A stretch of 64,000 nt of DNA from Collinsella sp. AF02-46-1 (GCF_003465825.1 NZ_QSBV01000012.1:22618-86617); one strand, 5' to 3'; counted from the first letter of the stretch, positions 1 through 9,987 are shown. The notes: a model not told the origin generated them from the sequence alone. Translations and numbers: made by a program.

Positions 1-1060
1 TCTTGCCGGCAATGACGGCAGTGTCGGTGTAGCCGGTAAAGAAGCCGACGGTCGTGTCTGTGCCCGTCACGTCATCGGCGGCACGCTTGAGTGCAGCCAG
101 AAGGGGAGAGCTTGGATCGCGCTCGATGGCGGGGCGGTCGCCTGTCACGGTATAGCTTCCATGGCAGCCGGGGACCGCGGCTTCGGCGCCGGCGATGGCC
201 TGCTCTACCATGCGCGTCGCGGCGGCCGTATCAGTCGGCGGGGCCAGGCGCATATCGACCCAGACCTTGGCATGGTCGGGCACGACATAGGGGCGGTAGC
301 CGCCCTCGATCTGTCCAAACGTGATGGTCGATGGCCCCAGCTCATCGTGTACGGGCAGCGCCATGAACGCGCGGCGCAACGCGCAGACGACCTCTGCCAT
401 GGCGGCGACGGCGTCGGCGCCCTTCCAAGGCTGGCTCGCGTGCGCCGTGACGCCTGCCATCTCAATCTCGAACCATGTGCGCCCCTTGTGCGCCACCTGG
501 ATCTGTCCGTCGGTGGGCTCGGTGTCCAGCACCCATTCGCGCGAACCGACCCAGCCGGCATCAATGGCCGCCTCGGAGCCACGCATAAAGTCTTCCTCGT
601 CGACCGAGCAGATGAGCGAAAAGCCACGTCGGGGCAGCTCACCGCTTGCCGCCACGCGCTCGAGCGTATGGACCAGTGCGGCAATGGCGCAGGCCAGGCC
701 ACCCTTCATATCGCAGGCACCGCGGCCATAGAGTTTATCGTCGCGCACAACCGCCCCAAGCGGTGCGATGTCTGCGTCCCAGCCATCGCCCAAGGTGACG
801 GTATCCATGTGGCAGATATAGACCAGCCGCGGCTCGTCGCTTTGGCCCGGCACGGTGACTTTAAGGTTGCGGCGCCCGGGCAGCACTTCGAGCTCCTCAA
901 TCTGCACGGCATCGAGCGCAGAACTATCAAGTTGTGCCAGCTGCTGCTCAATGAGCCTCTTAATGAAGCGCTCAATTTCATCCTCATACGCGCCCGGGTC
1001 TGAGCTGTCAATCTTCACAAGGTCCTGCGCAAGCCGCCAGGCAAAGTCCTCATCAACCAT
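1..1060 (-). CDS. M20-family zinc metallopeptidase (ArgE/DapE type), 3' end outside the window
   Basis: This reads leftward from ATG at 1060 and runs off the window start, so about 353 N-terminal codons are present. The M20 metal-binding and catalytic pattern is complete in this part: HMDTV, then GRGACDMKGG with the bridging aspartate, then VDEED with the catalytic and metal-binding acidic pair, then the dimerisation-domain segment with AHKGRTWFE and VTAHAS. Such enzymes are cytosolic di-zinc hydrolases that remove acyl or aminoacyl groups from amino acids or small peptides. The exact substrate (acetylornithine, succinyl-diaminopimelate or a dipeptide) cannot be read from the sequence, and no biosynthetic neighbour helps. 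The gene diverges from the next one, with about 150 bp between them. Confidence 0.88.
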   Translation of the reverse strand, partial: MVDEDFAWRLAQDLVKIDSSDPGAYEDEIERFIKRLIEQQLAQLDSSALDAVQIEELEVLPGRRNLKVTVPGQSDEPRLVYICHMDTVTLGDGWDADIAPLGAVVRDDKLYGRGACDMKGGLACAIAALVHTLERVAASGELPRRGFSLICSVDEEDFMRGSEAAIDAGWVGSREWVLDTEPTDGQIQVAHKGRTWFEIEMAGVTAHASQPWKGADAVAAMAEVVCALRRAFMALPVHDELGPSTITFGQIEGGYRPYVVPDHAKVWVDMRLAPPTDTAAATRMVEQAIAGAEAAVPGCHGSYTVTGDRPAIERDPSSPLLAALKRAADDVTGTDTTVGFFTGYTDTAVIAGK

Positions 1061-1214
1061 ATGCAACCTCACAATCAGTCTGCTTTCCAAACCGATTGTA
1101 AGCCTCTTGAGAGATCCGCGGCGTGCGCGCAGCGGTATTTACCGTTCGCAGGCCGAGCCAGCGCGTTTGCCGTCCAGGCGGGTTTACGAACGATGCGGTG
1201 GGTACGTACCCTTC

Positions 1215-2264
1215 ATGGACGACATGCTGTGCGACATATCTGCCTTTCGGTATCACCGGATACCTCCACAGGTCTTGGCAATAATGCCGGACCTGCCCGA
1301 TTCTGCGGACGATCCGCGCAGGGAGCACCTATGTGAGCATCCGCTCGTCACGCATTTCCTGGGCACCCCGTTACACGTGTTGGCGCAGGGCAGCTGCGGA
1401 CGTAAGGGCGATCGCATTGTCAGGCATGTTTGGAACGGGGAGAGGCCGTTTGATTCCGTGCGGCAGACGGAGTTTGGCTTCGATGTTGCGTCCCCACTCT
1501 TTACCCTGCTGACCCTGGCTTCCTCGGTCTCAAACGAGCGTCTAATCATGTGCATGTATGAGATGTGCGGCACCTTTGCCGTGTGCAAGATTGCGCCTCA
1601 GGTAAAGTCGGCACTTGAGCAGGCATATGGGAGCCGATGGAGTGACGCACGGTCGGGCTGGGAAAACGTAAAGGATGTCTCGGGGAATCCAACGGACTTG
1701 TGGAAACGACCTCCCTTGATCGAGCTCTCTGAGCTTACAGAGTTCGTCGATAAGGTCCGGGGGCTCCGCGGCGCTAAATCGTTCATACGAGCCGCGAAAT
1801 GCATTACGGGGGTGGCAGCATCGCCGCTCGAGGTCCAGGCTTCGATGCTGTTTGGCCTTACGAGGTTGCGCGGCGGCGAAGGGCTGCGCCTTACCAATAA
1901 CGTTGAGATTCGTATGACGCGCAGCGCCCGCCTGATTTCGGGGCTTGATAGGCGCTATGCCGATATCCTGCTGGCAAATAAGGACGGCAGCCGAGAGTGT
2001 CTGGTTGAATGCCAGGGTAAAGCCATTCACGGATCCATTGAATCCAAGATTTCGGACTCCGATCGAACGACGGCCTTGCAAGCCATGGGATATCCCGTCG
2101 TTCTGATGACCTATGGTCAGCTGGCCGACTTCGATGCCTTCCGCGTGGTGATGGAGCTCATCATGTCCTATCTCGATGTGCCGCTGAAAGACAAGACGCC
2201 GCGACAGCAGGAGCTCGAACGGCGGCTTCGTGAGGAGATTTTTATCGATTGGGCGGGAATGTAG
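1215..2264 (+). CDS. Uncharacterised protein with a PD-(D/E)XK/Vsr-like C-terminal half
   Basis: A 349-residue protein starting MDDMLCDISAFRYHR. ATG 1215 is chosen because the upstream codons lie over the divergent peptidase gene; ATG 1224 is possible and neither has a clear ribosome site. A central ASPLFTLLTLAS...MYEMCGT segment and a C-terminal YADILL...ECLVECQGK...SDRTTALQAMGYPVVLMTY segment are visible. The latter has the order of a small PD-(D/E)XK or Vsr/DUF559-like fold: D, then E-C-Q in place of E-x-K, then an aspartate-arginine helix and a hydrophobic strand. From memory, Coriobacteria carry many proteins of this shape, some annotated as AbiEi-type antitoxin-like, but I cannot confirm family membership here. 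The replaced lysine leaves catalytic activity doubtful. It stands alone with no partner gene. Confidence 0.6.
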   Translation: MDDMLCDISAFRYHRIPPQVLAIMPDLPDSADDPRREHLCEHPLVTHFLGTPLHVLAQGSCGRKGDRIVRHVWNGERPFDSVRQTEFGFDVASPLFTLLTLASSVSNERLIMCMYEMCGTFAVCKIAPQVKSALEQAYGSRWSDARSGWENVKDVSGNPTDLWKRPPLIELSELTEFVDKVRGLRGAKSFIRAAKCITGVAASPLEVQASMLFGLTRLRGGEGLRLTNNVEIRMTRSARLISGLDRRYADILLANKDGSRECLVECQGKAIHGSIESKISDSDRTTALQAMGYPVVLMTYGQLADFDAFRVVMELIMSYLDVPLKDKTPRQQELERRLREEIFIDWAGM

Positions 2265-2542
2265 TCGCGCGGTGGGTAAACGGTAGCGCGAGCTAGAGTT
2301 CTGGTCGCAAAAAGGCTTCAATTTTGCCTTGGAGGGACCCTAAAAATGCTATCTAGAATAAGTTGTTTCGGAAAATAGACAGTCAACTTACATTCGGCAC
2401 ATAGAGACCGATTTTTACCTACTAAAGTCCCTGATAAAGCTGTTTATCAAAGCGGGTGTGCTTAGCGACTGGAGCCTCACTATCGATTATCTGAAAAAAC
2501 TTGTTCTGGGTATCATTTTAAAGTCGTCCGGAGCAACAAAAT
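2265..2542. other. Gene-free AT-richer spacer
   Basis: No convincing reading frame is present. The stretch is AT-richer than its surroundings. It contains a short inverted repeat, AAGTTG...CAACTT, around 2360-2390. It lies between two convergent genes, so no promoter is expected. Confidence 0.5.
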
Positions 2543-2574
2543 CGCCCCCCCCGTTTCGTGAATACGGGGGGGGC
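2543..2574 (-). terminator. Terminator-like GC hairpin after serA
   Basis: Twelve-base arms (CGCCCCCCCCGT and ACGGGGGGGGCG) enclose an eight-base loop. On the minus strand a short T run (ATTTTG) follows. It lies just past the serA stop codon and could also stop readthrough from the convergent gene. Confidence 0.75.
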
Positions 2575-2615
2575 GAATGGGCTTCGTGGTCTGTCTGGCA
2601 GGCTTGGCACCGGCG

Positions 2616-3779
2616 CTATTTAATCACGCGCACGCGATACATCGACGGAATCTGCTTGAGCGCCTCGATCGTGCTGCCGTCCAGGTGCTCATCGGTGTCG
2701 AACATGGTGTAGGCGTTCTCGCCAGCGGACTCGTTGGTCATGCGCTGCACATTGGCGTTGTCCTTGGCGAGAATGGCCGTGATCTGGCCGATCATGTTGG
2801 GCACGTTGGCATGCAGGCAGGCAATACGGCTTGCGGCGCGCGCCTTGCCCATGCTGCAGGCGGGGTAGTTGACGCTGTGCGCGATGTTGCCGTTTTCCAG
2901 GTAATCCTTGAGCTCGCTGATGGCCATGTCGGCGCAGTTGGCCTCGGCCTCGCCGGTGCCGGCGCCCGAATGCGTGGTGATAAACGTATTGGGCATCTTG
3001 ACGGTCTTGGGCGTGGCAAAGTCGCAGCTAAACCAGCTGAGCTTGCCCTCGCGCAGGGCGGCGTCGACGGCGTCTTCGTCAATGATGGTCTCGCGCGCGT
3101 AGTTGATGAGCACGGCGTCGGGCGCTAGCAGGTTAATCTGCTCGGTGCTGATCATACCGATGGTGTCGGCCTTGCTGGGCACGTGCACGGTGAGGTAGTC
3201 GCAGCCGCGGCACAGATCCTCGAGCGTGCCCACGCGCTGCACCTCGCGGCTCAGCACCCACGCGTGCTCGACGGAAATGAACGGGTCGTAGCCGTAGACG
3301 TCCATGCCCAGATCGACACAGGCGTTGGCGACCTTGGAGCCCACGTTGCCCAGGCCGATGACGCCAATGCGCTTGCCCTTGAGCTCGCGACCCACAAAGG
3401 CCTTCTTGGCCTTCTCGGCGTCGACTTGGATATCGGGGTCGTCGGCGTTGTCGCGCACCCAGTTCATCGACTGCACCACGCCGCGGCTCGAAAGCACCAG
3501 CATGCCCAGGACGAGCTCCTTGACGGCGTTGCTGTTGGCGCCGGGGGAGTTAAAGACAACGACGCCCTTCTTGGCGTACTCCTCGACGGGGATGTTGTTG
3601 ACGCCGGCGCCACAGCGGGCGATGGCGCGGATGCCCTCGGGCAGCTCGTAGCCGTGCAGGTCGGTCGAGCGCATCAGGATGGCGTCGGCCTCCTCGGCGG
3701 TGCTCACAAATTCGTAGCCCTCGCCAAACTCGACTTCGCCGTCTTTGGTGATGTCGTCGATGGTCTTGATCTTGCGCAT
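2616..3779 (-). CDS. serA: D-3-phosphoglycerate dehydrogenase
   Basis: A 387-residue NAD-dependent enzyme that oxidises 3-phosphoglycerate to 3-phosphohydroxypyruvate, the first step of serine synthesis. Visible are the substrate-domain segment ARCGAGVNNI, the nucleotide-binding GVIGLGNVGSKVA, the acidic residue after it in VYGYDPF, and the catalytic histidine in THSGAGTGEAE. A C-terminal ACT-like domain follows (ACLHANVPNMIGQITAILA), where serine feedback usually acts. The protein is the short form, without the additional intervening domain of some bacterial SerA proteins. ATG 3779 is preceded by AAGGAG. It lies 69 bp downstream of serC on the same strand, which implies co-transcription. Confidence 0.95.
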   Translation of the reverse strand: MRKIKTIDDITKDGEVEFGEGYEFVSTAEEADAILMRSTDLHGYELPEGIRAIARCGAGVNNIPVEEYAKKGVVVFNSPGANSNAVKELVLGMLVLSSRGVVQSMNWVRDNADDPDIQVDAEKAKKAFVGRELKGKRIGVIGLGNVGSKVANACVDLGMDVYGYDPFISVEHAWVLSREVQRVGTLEDLCRGCDYLTVHVPSKADTIGMISTEQINLLAPDAVLINYARETIIDEDAVDAALREGKLSWFSCDFATPKTVKMPNTFITTHSGAGTGEAEANCADMAISELKDYLENGNIAHSVNYPACSMGKARAASRIACLHANVPNMIGQITAILAKDNANVQRMTNESAGENAYTMFDTDEHLDGSTIEALKQIPSMYRVRVIK

Positions 3780-3848
3780 GGAAAGCTCCTTAGCAGGTTT
3801 GTTTAAAACAAGTGGTTTGAAGTGGCTGGTCGGCCCGCTCGTTGCGGG

Positions 3849-4973
<1,125 letters not shown>

Positions 4974-5107
4974 CTTCTAGTTCCCCTCGTAGTCGTTTGA
5001 ACGTTCGGGATACTTTAGCACAGTGGAGCGTCAGGCGCGACCGCATCACGGTAAAACTCGAGTGCGCCGCTATGATTTACAGGATGGTTACATGGGGGAG
5101 GGGTGCT

Positions 5108-5185
5108 TTACTCCTCGGGCAAATCCAAATCTGCGAGCGAAGGCATGAGGTTCTCTAGGCGCTTGATTTCTTCGTCGCAAATTAG
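5108..5185 (-). pseudogene. Possible 3' remnant of a gene, 25 codons
   Basis: Directly after a stop codon on the minus strand there is an open stretch reading LICDEEIKRLENLMPSLADL and ending DLPEE-stop. Its composition looks like real protein (charged, amphipathic helix), but it has no start codon. It sits between serC and the antiporter gene. It may be the tail of a deleted gene, or chance. I do not recognise it. Confidence 0.2.
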
Positions 5186-5199
5186 CTAACCCCTGGTCA

Positions 5200-6801
5200 C
5201 TACGACGCCAGCGTGGCGATGACGGCTTCGTCGCCGGCGTATATGAGGGTGTTGCCGTCGGGGATGATCGTTTGGCCGTCGCGCTTGAGCATCACGACGA
5301 TAAACGGGTGCTTGCCTTGCGGCACATCGCGCAGGCGCTGGCCGGCCAGGCGACCGTGGGGGGTCACGGTGACCTCGCGCAGCGTAACCTCGGCACGCTC
5401 TTCAAACGTCGGGGCGGCCATAACCAGAAGGTCGCCTTCCTCGATCACGGTATCGCCGTTGGGCAGCACGGGGTGCGCGCCGTCGCGCAGCACCAGAACC
5501 ACAAGCATGTCCGTCGCACTGCCAATGTCGGCGAGCGAACGTCCGGCAAACGGATGTCCAGCTCCCATCTTGAGCTTGACGAACGACATGCCGTCCTCGT
5601 CGCGGTAATCGTTAAAGGTGCGGCGCACGTCGCCTTCCGCATCGATCATATCGAGCTTCTTCGCCACCGCCGGCAGCAGCGAGCCCTGCACCACAATGCT
5701 AGACACGGCAATCACAAACACCAGGTCAAATAGGTCGTGTCCGCCGGGAACACCTGCCACCACGGCAAAGAGACTAAAGACGACCGAAGCTGCTCCGCGC
5801 AGACCCGCCCAGCTTACGAGCGCGACCTGGCGGGGGTTCGTCTTAAAGGGCGCCAGGAGCATGCCGACGGCGATGGGACGGCTCGCAAAGAGCATAAACG
5901 CCATGAGCGCCAGGCCCGGCAGCAGCATTTGCGGCAGGCGGGCGGGCGTCACGAGCAGGCCGAGCAAGAAGAAGATCGTCATCTCGGCCATCTCGGTGAG
6001 GGTGTCAAAGAAGTGCGCCAGCTCGACCTTGCCGGTGATGTCGCTCGCGCCCAGCACAATGCCGGCCAGGTACACGGCCAAAAAGCCGTTGCCGCCCAGG
6101 TAGCTCGGCAGCGCGTAGGCGACGATTGCCACGGCGAACAAAAAGATGGTCTGCGCGCCCTCGGCTGTTGCGCGTGCGCGTTCAATCAGGTGGCCCGCCG
6201 CCCAGCCGATGGCAAGGCCCAGGCCCACGCCCAGGATAATCTGCTTGGCCAGCAGTGTGGGAATGTTGATGTCGCCGCCGGCTGCGAGTGTGGCGAGCAC
6301 GGCGGTGAGCATGTAGGCGACGGGGTCGTTGGAGCCCGATTCGACCTCGAGCAGCGAGTCGGTGCCGCCCCTCAGCGAAAGGCTGTGCTCGCGCAGAACG
6401 CTAAAGACGCTGGCCGCGTCGGTGGACGCCACAACCGATCCCAGCAGCAGGCCGCCGATCCAGTCGAAGCCCAGTACAAAGTGCGCGAACACGCCGGTAA
6501 TGCCGGCAGTGATGACGACGCCGAGCGTGCTCAGCAGCACCGCAGGCGCGGCGACGGGCTTGGCACGGTCGATGTTGGTGTTAAAACCGCCGTAGAACAT
6601 GATGAACAGCAGCGCCGTGCTGCAGACGGTTTCGGTGAGCGCGTAGTCGCTAAAGTCGATGTGAGCCGGGCCGTTGACGCCCAACAGCATGCCGAGCGCG
6701 ATAAAGATGAGCAGGGTGGGGAAGGGGAGTTTTTTGCCGACGGGCTTGATGGTCAGGCACAGAATAATAACGAGGCCGATAAAGAGAAGGATCTGGTTCA
6801 T
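5200..6801 (-). CDS. CPA1-family K+/H+ (or Na+/H+) antiporter with C-terminal RCK_C domains
   Basis: A 533-residue membrane protein similar in plan to NhaP2/CvrA. About twelve hydrophobic segments fill residues 1-385, including the family motif around VASTDAASVFSVLREH and the ion-site region ESGSNDPVAYMLT. A cytosolic tail follows with two repeats resembling TrkA_C/RCK_C domains (VKLKMGAGHPFAGRSLADIG and GRLAGQRLRDVPQGKHPFIV). These domains usually gate the transporter by binding a nucleotide. The likely role is exchange of cytosolic K+ for external protons in pH and potassium balance. It is monocistronic by position. The cation cannot be decided from the sequence. Confidence 0.9.
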   Translation of the reverse strand: MNQILLFIGLVIILCLTIKPVGKKLPFPTLLIFIALGMLLGVNGPAHIDFSDYALTETVCSTALLFIMFYGGFNTNIDRAKPVAAPAVLLSTLGVVITAGITGVFAHFVLGFDWIGGLLLGSVVASTDAASVFSVLREHSLSLRGGTDSLLEVESGSNDPVAYMLTAVLATLAAGGDINIPTLLAKQIILGVGLGLAIGWAAGHLIERARATAEGAQTIFLFAVAIVAYALPSYLGGNGFLAVYLAGIVLGASDITGKVELAHFFDTLTEMAEMTIFFLLGLLVTPARLPQMLLPGLALMAFMLFASRPIAVGMLLAPFKTNPRQVALVSWAGLRGAASVVFSLFAVVAGVPGGHDLFDLVFVIAVSSIVVQGSLLPAVAKKLDMIDAEGDVRRTFNDYRDEDGMSFVKLKMGAGHPFAGRSLADIGSATDMLVVLVLRDGAHPVLPNGDTVIEEGDLLVMAAPTFEERAEVTLREVTVTPHGRLAGQRLRDVPQGKHPFIVVMLKRDGQTIIPDGNTLIYAGDEAVIATLAS

Positions 6802-7054
6802 GGATGGTGTCCGCTCCTGGGTGGTTGGCGTGGCACGGTCAGTTGTCTGCGGTTATTTGTACCCAAAGATGGTGGGTTTATGGGGTTGGATTGCGGGCGT
6901 GCGCGATATCGTCATAGACGGCTGCCGTCTTTGCCTCTGCTTGGAAACCCTTTCCAGCTTTATTGCAACGGAGTACAATGGGTAACGTTTAAGTTCAACT
7001 TGAAGTTTTAGTTGCGGCGCCGGGCTTCGGCCGCAATGCAAGGAGAGGCGTACC

Positions 7055-7894
7055 ATGGCGATCTATGTGACATCTGATGCTCACGGGCACGTGCGTGCGC
7101 TTGACGAGGCCCTGTCTAAGATCTCGTTGACGTCCGACGACACGCTGTACGTGCTGGGCGACATGATCGATCGCGGGCCCGATCCGGTCGGCGTTATTAA
7201 GCTCGTGCGCTCGCTGCCCAACGCCCACGTGCTCAAGGGCAATCACGAGCAGATCATGCTCGATGCCATCATTGGCCAGGATCCGCTCGATGCCGAGACC
7301 TGGGATATCAACGGTGGCTGGACGACGCGCGAGCAGCTCAACGACATGGAATTTGAGGCATACGAGGAGCTCGTGCGATGGATGGCCGCGCTGCCGCTCT
7401 ACGCGGTGGCCGAGACCGAGGAGCGCCCGTACCTGCTGGTGCATGCCGGCATCCAGACCGAGGCGGCGCGCGCGTTTTTGCTTGAGCATGGTGTCGATTG
7501 CGGTGACGGCAGGGGAGCGGTCGATGCCGATAGCGAGCTGCTGCGGCAAATGCTCGCCGTGCAGTCGTTCGATGACCTGCTGTGGATTCGTCACGGCTAT
7601 TGGGATGCGCCGACGGGACTGCTTTCTGCCGAGGGCGAGGGGCCGGTCGTGGTGAGCGGCCACACGCCAACGGTGTCGCTCGGGCGTTATTGCGAGGTAG
7701 GTGGCCTTGCGGGACTCGATGAGGAGTCGGGCCGCGGGCAGATTGTGCGTCTGGGTGGCGAGGATACCGCCGGCGTGCCCGATCGCATCGATATCGACTG
7801 CGCCGCCGCCACCGGCTCCGAGTTCGGTCGCGTGGGCATCCTGCGCCTTGATGACGGCGCCGAGTTCTATGCGAACATCAACCCAGGCGAATAA
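7055..7894 (+). CDS. PPP-type metallophosphoesterase (serine/threonine phosphatase or Ap4A-hydrolase like)
   Basis: A 279-residue calcineurin-fold enzyme with the complete dinuclear metal signature: SDAHGH (residues 7-12), GDMIDRG (35-41), GNHE (62-65), LLVHAGI and VVSGHTPT. The GDxxDRG/GNHE form is that of the PPP subfamily, which includes bacterial protein phosphatases PrpA/PrpB and ApaH/PrpE-type hydrolases. The substrate may be phosphoprotein or diadenosine tetraphosphate. ATG 7055 has AAGGAG eleven bases upstream. A possible promoter ends in TACAAT at 6974-6979. The leader contains a three-part alternating repeat (AAGTT-C-AACTT-G-AAGTT) that could be an operator. Confidence 0.9.
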   Translation: MAIYVTSDAHGHVRALDEALSKISLTSDDTLYVLGDMIDRGPDPVGVIKLVRSLPNAHVLKGNHEQIMLDAIIGQDPLDAETWDINGGWTTREQLNDMEFEAYEELVRWMAALPLYAVAETEERPYLLVHAGIQTEAARAFLLEHGVDCGDGRGAVDADSELLRQMLAVQSFDDLLWIRHGYWDAPTGLLSAEGEGPVVVSGHTPTVSLGRYCEVGGLAGLDEESGRGQIVRLGGEDTAGVPDRIDIDCAAATGSEFGRVGILRLDDGAEFYANINPGE

Positions 7895-7907
7895 TCGGTG
7901 CAAAGGG

Positions 7908-7945
7908 TAGCTAATTTGGGACGGAGCTTTTTTGACTACTTTCGG
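7908..7945 (+). repeat. Degenerate copy of the TTTGGGACGG repeat
   Basis: The stretch TAGCTAATTTGGGACGGAGC followed by a T run and GACTACT resembles one arm of the long inverted repeat at 19083-19190 (TTTTTGGGACGGGGCTTTTT). It lies directly after the phosphatase stop codon. No matching second arm is seen here. Confidence 0.45.
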
Positions 7946-8022
7946 AGAATAGCGCCTTTTTGCTCGGTAAGCGCGAGAAATGAGGAGCGTCTGCGTCCTC
8001 GGCAGTGCGAAAATGCTCAAAA

Positions 8023-8066
8023 AACCGTCGCAACGGAGTCAAACGACGTTGCGACGGTTCTTTTTT
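8023..8066 (+). terminator. Rho-independent terminator
   Basis: Perfect 13-bp arms (AACCGTCGCAACG and CGTTGCGACGGTT) enclose an 11-base loop and are followed by a run of T at 8061-8066. It is downstream of the phosphatase gene. Confidence 0.9.
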
Positions 8067-8079
8067 GGCTGCCCGCTGG

Positions 8080-8202
8080 CTAAGTGAGTAGACTTTTTTG
8101 GAAATGCCGAGCAGCCGGCAAATTTGCCTCAACAAAACCGCAGGTCACTGACTTGTGTTTTGCCGGTGTGGTCAGGGATTCGGCAAAAGTCTACTCACTT
8201 AG
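8080..8202. repeat. Long inverted-repeat element A
   Basis: Perfect 18-bp arms at 8080-8097 (CTAAGTGAGTAGACTTTT) and 8185-8202 enclose 87 bases. Inside are shorter nested arms (GCCGGCAAA and TTTTGCCGG). Read on the minus strand, the interior contains ACCAC-A-CCGGC and ACCTGCGGTTTT, which also occur in the same order in the element at 29194-29343, although the arms of the two elements differ in sequence. No coding potential was found. Confidence 0.8.
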
Positions 8203-8249
8203 TTTTGCGTGTCGCAAATCGTCCGCAACGAGACCCCCCATTGCGCCAA

Positions 8250-9830
8250 TTAGGCGCCGTACGGGTTGCGGTCGCGTTCGATGCGTTGGCGGATGTGGGC
8301 GTATTCGATAATCAGCAGCACCAGGAGTAGGGCCATGATGGCTAGGTAGCTCACCACGGCGCCCATCAGACCCAGCAGCTTAATCAGGATCACCGGCACC
8401 ACCACGCTTACGGCGAAGCAGATCAGGTAGATCTTGGTGACATCGCCGGCGTGGCGCAACACCGTGATAATGGCATAGATAAAGTCGATTGCCGCGGTGA
8501 CGCCGCCGGCGACAACCATTAGCAGTGCAAGCGTGCGGTAGCGCTCAAAGTTGAGGCCGTACATAAAGCTCATGAGGGGAATGCCGGGGCCTGCCATAAA
8601 TGCGGCGCACGCTCCAGTAATGACTACGATCAGTGCCATAACGGCAACAATAATCAGATCAAAGCGGCGACGCTTGCGCGGATTCGCCCAAATGCTCGAC
8701 AGACGTAGGAGCTGCGGTTTATAGATAAATCCAATGCTCAACAAAATGGCCTGCGCCGGAAAAAACAGTGCATTAAAGTACAGCTGATATTTGTATGCCA
8801 GCGTGCCCTCCATCACAAACTTGGGCATGCTCTCGATAAGGTTGAACAGGAACAGCGCACCAAAGAGCGGGGCGCACTGGACAAACAGGTGGCCAGCCTC
8901 GCGCAGACTCATGCGGCGTGATTTTTCGGTTTCGAGCAGGGCGAGCGGGGCGGTGACCAGCACGAGCGAGGCAATCGCGGCGATGCCCATGGCCATGGCG
9001 GCGATGGGCATGCTGCGCGTGAGGAACAGTGCCACGCTAAAGACCGCGATGACGCCGACGGATCGTAGCGTTTGGCTCATGCCGGCCAGGTAGAGTTTGT
9101 CGGCCTGCTGCAGGCGGCCCTCGTACACGTCGGCAATGCCGTCGATCACCTTATACAGGTAGACGCCCAGGCCGATTGTGGCCATCTGCGCATCGTAGCC
9201 GCGGGCGCTGCTGTACACCAGGCCGCATGCCAGCGCGAGCGCTCCGCAGAGCCAGCGGTTGAGCTGGTAGGAGGCGAAGGAGGTCTTTTCGTCGATGTCC
9301 GAGACCTGAAAGTTGCGCACGCCGTAGTTGCACGCGATCATGATGAGCGTGCCGGTGACAAAGGCGATGGAGAATTTGCCAGCCTCCTCGGCGCCCACGA
9401 GCTGTGTGGACACGATGGTGAGCAACGGAAACACCATGCCCCACACGGCGGTGCCCAGGGTATTCCAAAGGTAGTCGCGACGGGTGGCGTGATCTTCGTA
9501 CTCGGCTTCTTGCGTGGAGAAGCCGCCGCCGTAGACGGCTCCGAGCAGGCGGTTCCACCAGGCATTGACCATGCGGTGGATGGGGCCGGGTTGGCGATCG
9601 CGCTCGCGACGACGGCGTGTGGCCTGGCTGCTGTCGGGACCGCCGGCGTTACGTTGGCTTAGTTCTTGGATTCGCGCGAGCTCCTCGGCGGTGTGCGATG
9701 CGGGGAACAGGCCGTTCTCGATGCGTCCGCCCTGGGCCTTTGCGGTGCCGCTGCTCGCTATGGCGGGGTCGGCGACGCCATTGCGGCGGGCGATGGCGCG
9801 GCGGATGCTATCGAGGGGCGTGATGCTCAA
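8250..9830 (-). CDS. Polysaccharide-type flippase (Wzx/MATE-like membrane protein)
   Basis: A 526-residue protein. TTG 9830 is chosen because GAAAGGA precedes it and because the open frame further upstream runs through REP-like repeat sequence and has no sensible protein content. The first roughly 135 residues are hydrophilic. The remainder holds about twelve to fourteen membrane segments, starting at TLGTAVWGMVFPLLTIVS, in the arrangement of oligosaccharide-lipid flippases of the MVF/MATE superfamily. The likely role is moving a lipid-linked surface glycan precursor across the membrane. It is not next to the glycosyltransferase cluster at 54-62 kb, so that partnership is inferred. The long cytosolic N-terminus is unusual. 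Confidence 0.8.
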   Translation of the reverse strand: MSITPLDSIRRAIARRNGVADPAIASSGTAKAQGGRIENGLFPASHTAEELARIQELSQRNAGGPDSSQATRRRRERDRQPGPIHRMVNAWWNRLLGAVYGGGFSTQEAEYEDHATRRDYLWNTLGTAVWGMVFPLLTIVSTQLVGAEEAGKFSIAFVTGTLIMIACNYGVRNFQVSDIDEKTSFASYQLNRWLCGALALACGLVYSSARGYDAQMATIGLGVYLYKVIDGIADVYEGRLQQADKLYLAGMSQTLRSVGVIAVFSVALFLTRSMPIAAMAMGIAAIASLVLVTAPLALLETEKSRRMSLREAGHLFVQCAPLFGALFLFNLIESMPKFVMEGTLAYKYQLYFNALFFPAQAILLSIGFIYKPQLLRLSSIWANPRKRRRFDLIIVAVMALIVVITGACAAFMAGPGIPLMSFMYGLNFERYRTLALLMVVAGGVTAAIDFIYAIITVLRHAGDVTKIYLICFAVSVVVPVILIKLLGLMGAVVSYLAIMALLLVLLIIEYAHIRQRIERDRNPYGA

Positions 9831-9933
9831 AGCGGAGTCCTTTCTATTGCTACGCTCTAGTATAGACGCGACGGTGTTCGTTCGTGTTTTTGAACAGGTT
9901 GTTCGATAATTTCGGCGGCGCCATTCAGTAGAC

Positions 9934-9987
9934 GGCATTTGGGGACGTTCCTTATGTGCCGGCACTTTGGGAACGTCCCTAAGTGCC
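9934..9987. repeat. REP-like tandem palindromic pair (family 2)
   Basis: Two 27-base units lie back to back, 9934-9960 and 9961-9987. Each begins GGCA(C/T)TT, carries GGGGACGTTCC or GGGAACGTCCC, and ends GTGCC, so each can fold on itself. Near-identical units occur at 22742-22786. The arrangement resembles REP/BIME repeats. Confidence 0.75.

Noticed and set aside
161..1003. Plus-strand frame of 280 codons opposite the M20 peptidase
   Set aside because: It is the complementary strand of a clear metallopeptidase. High-GC codon bias keeps the opposite frame open, and no motifs or ribosome site are seen.
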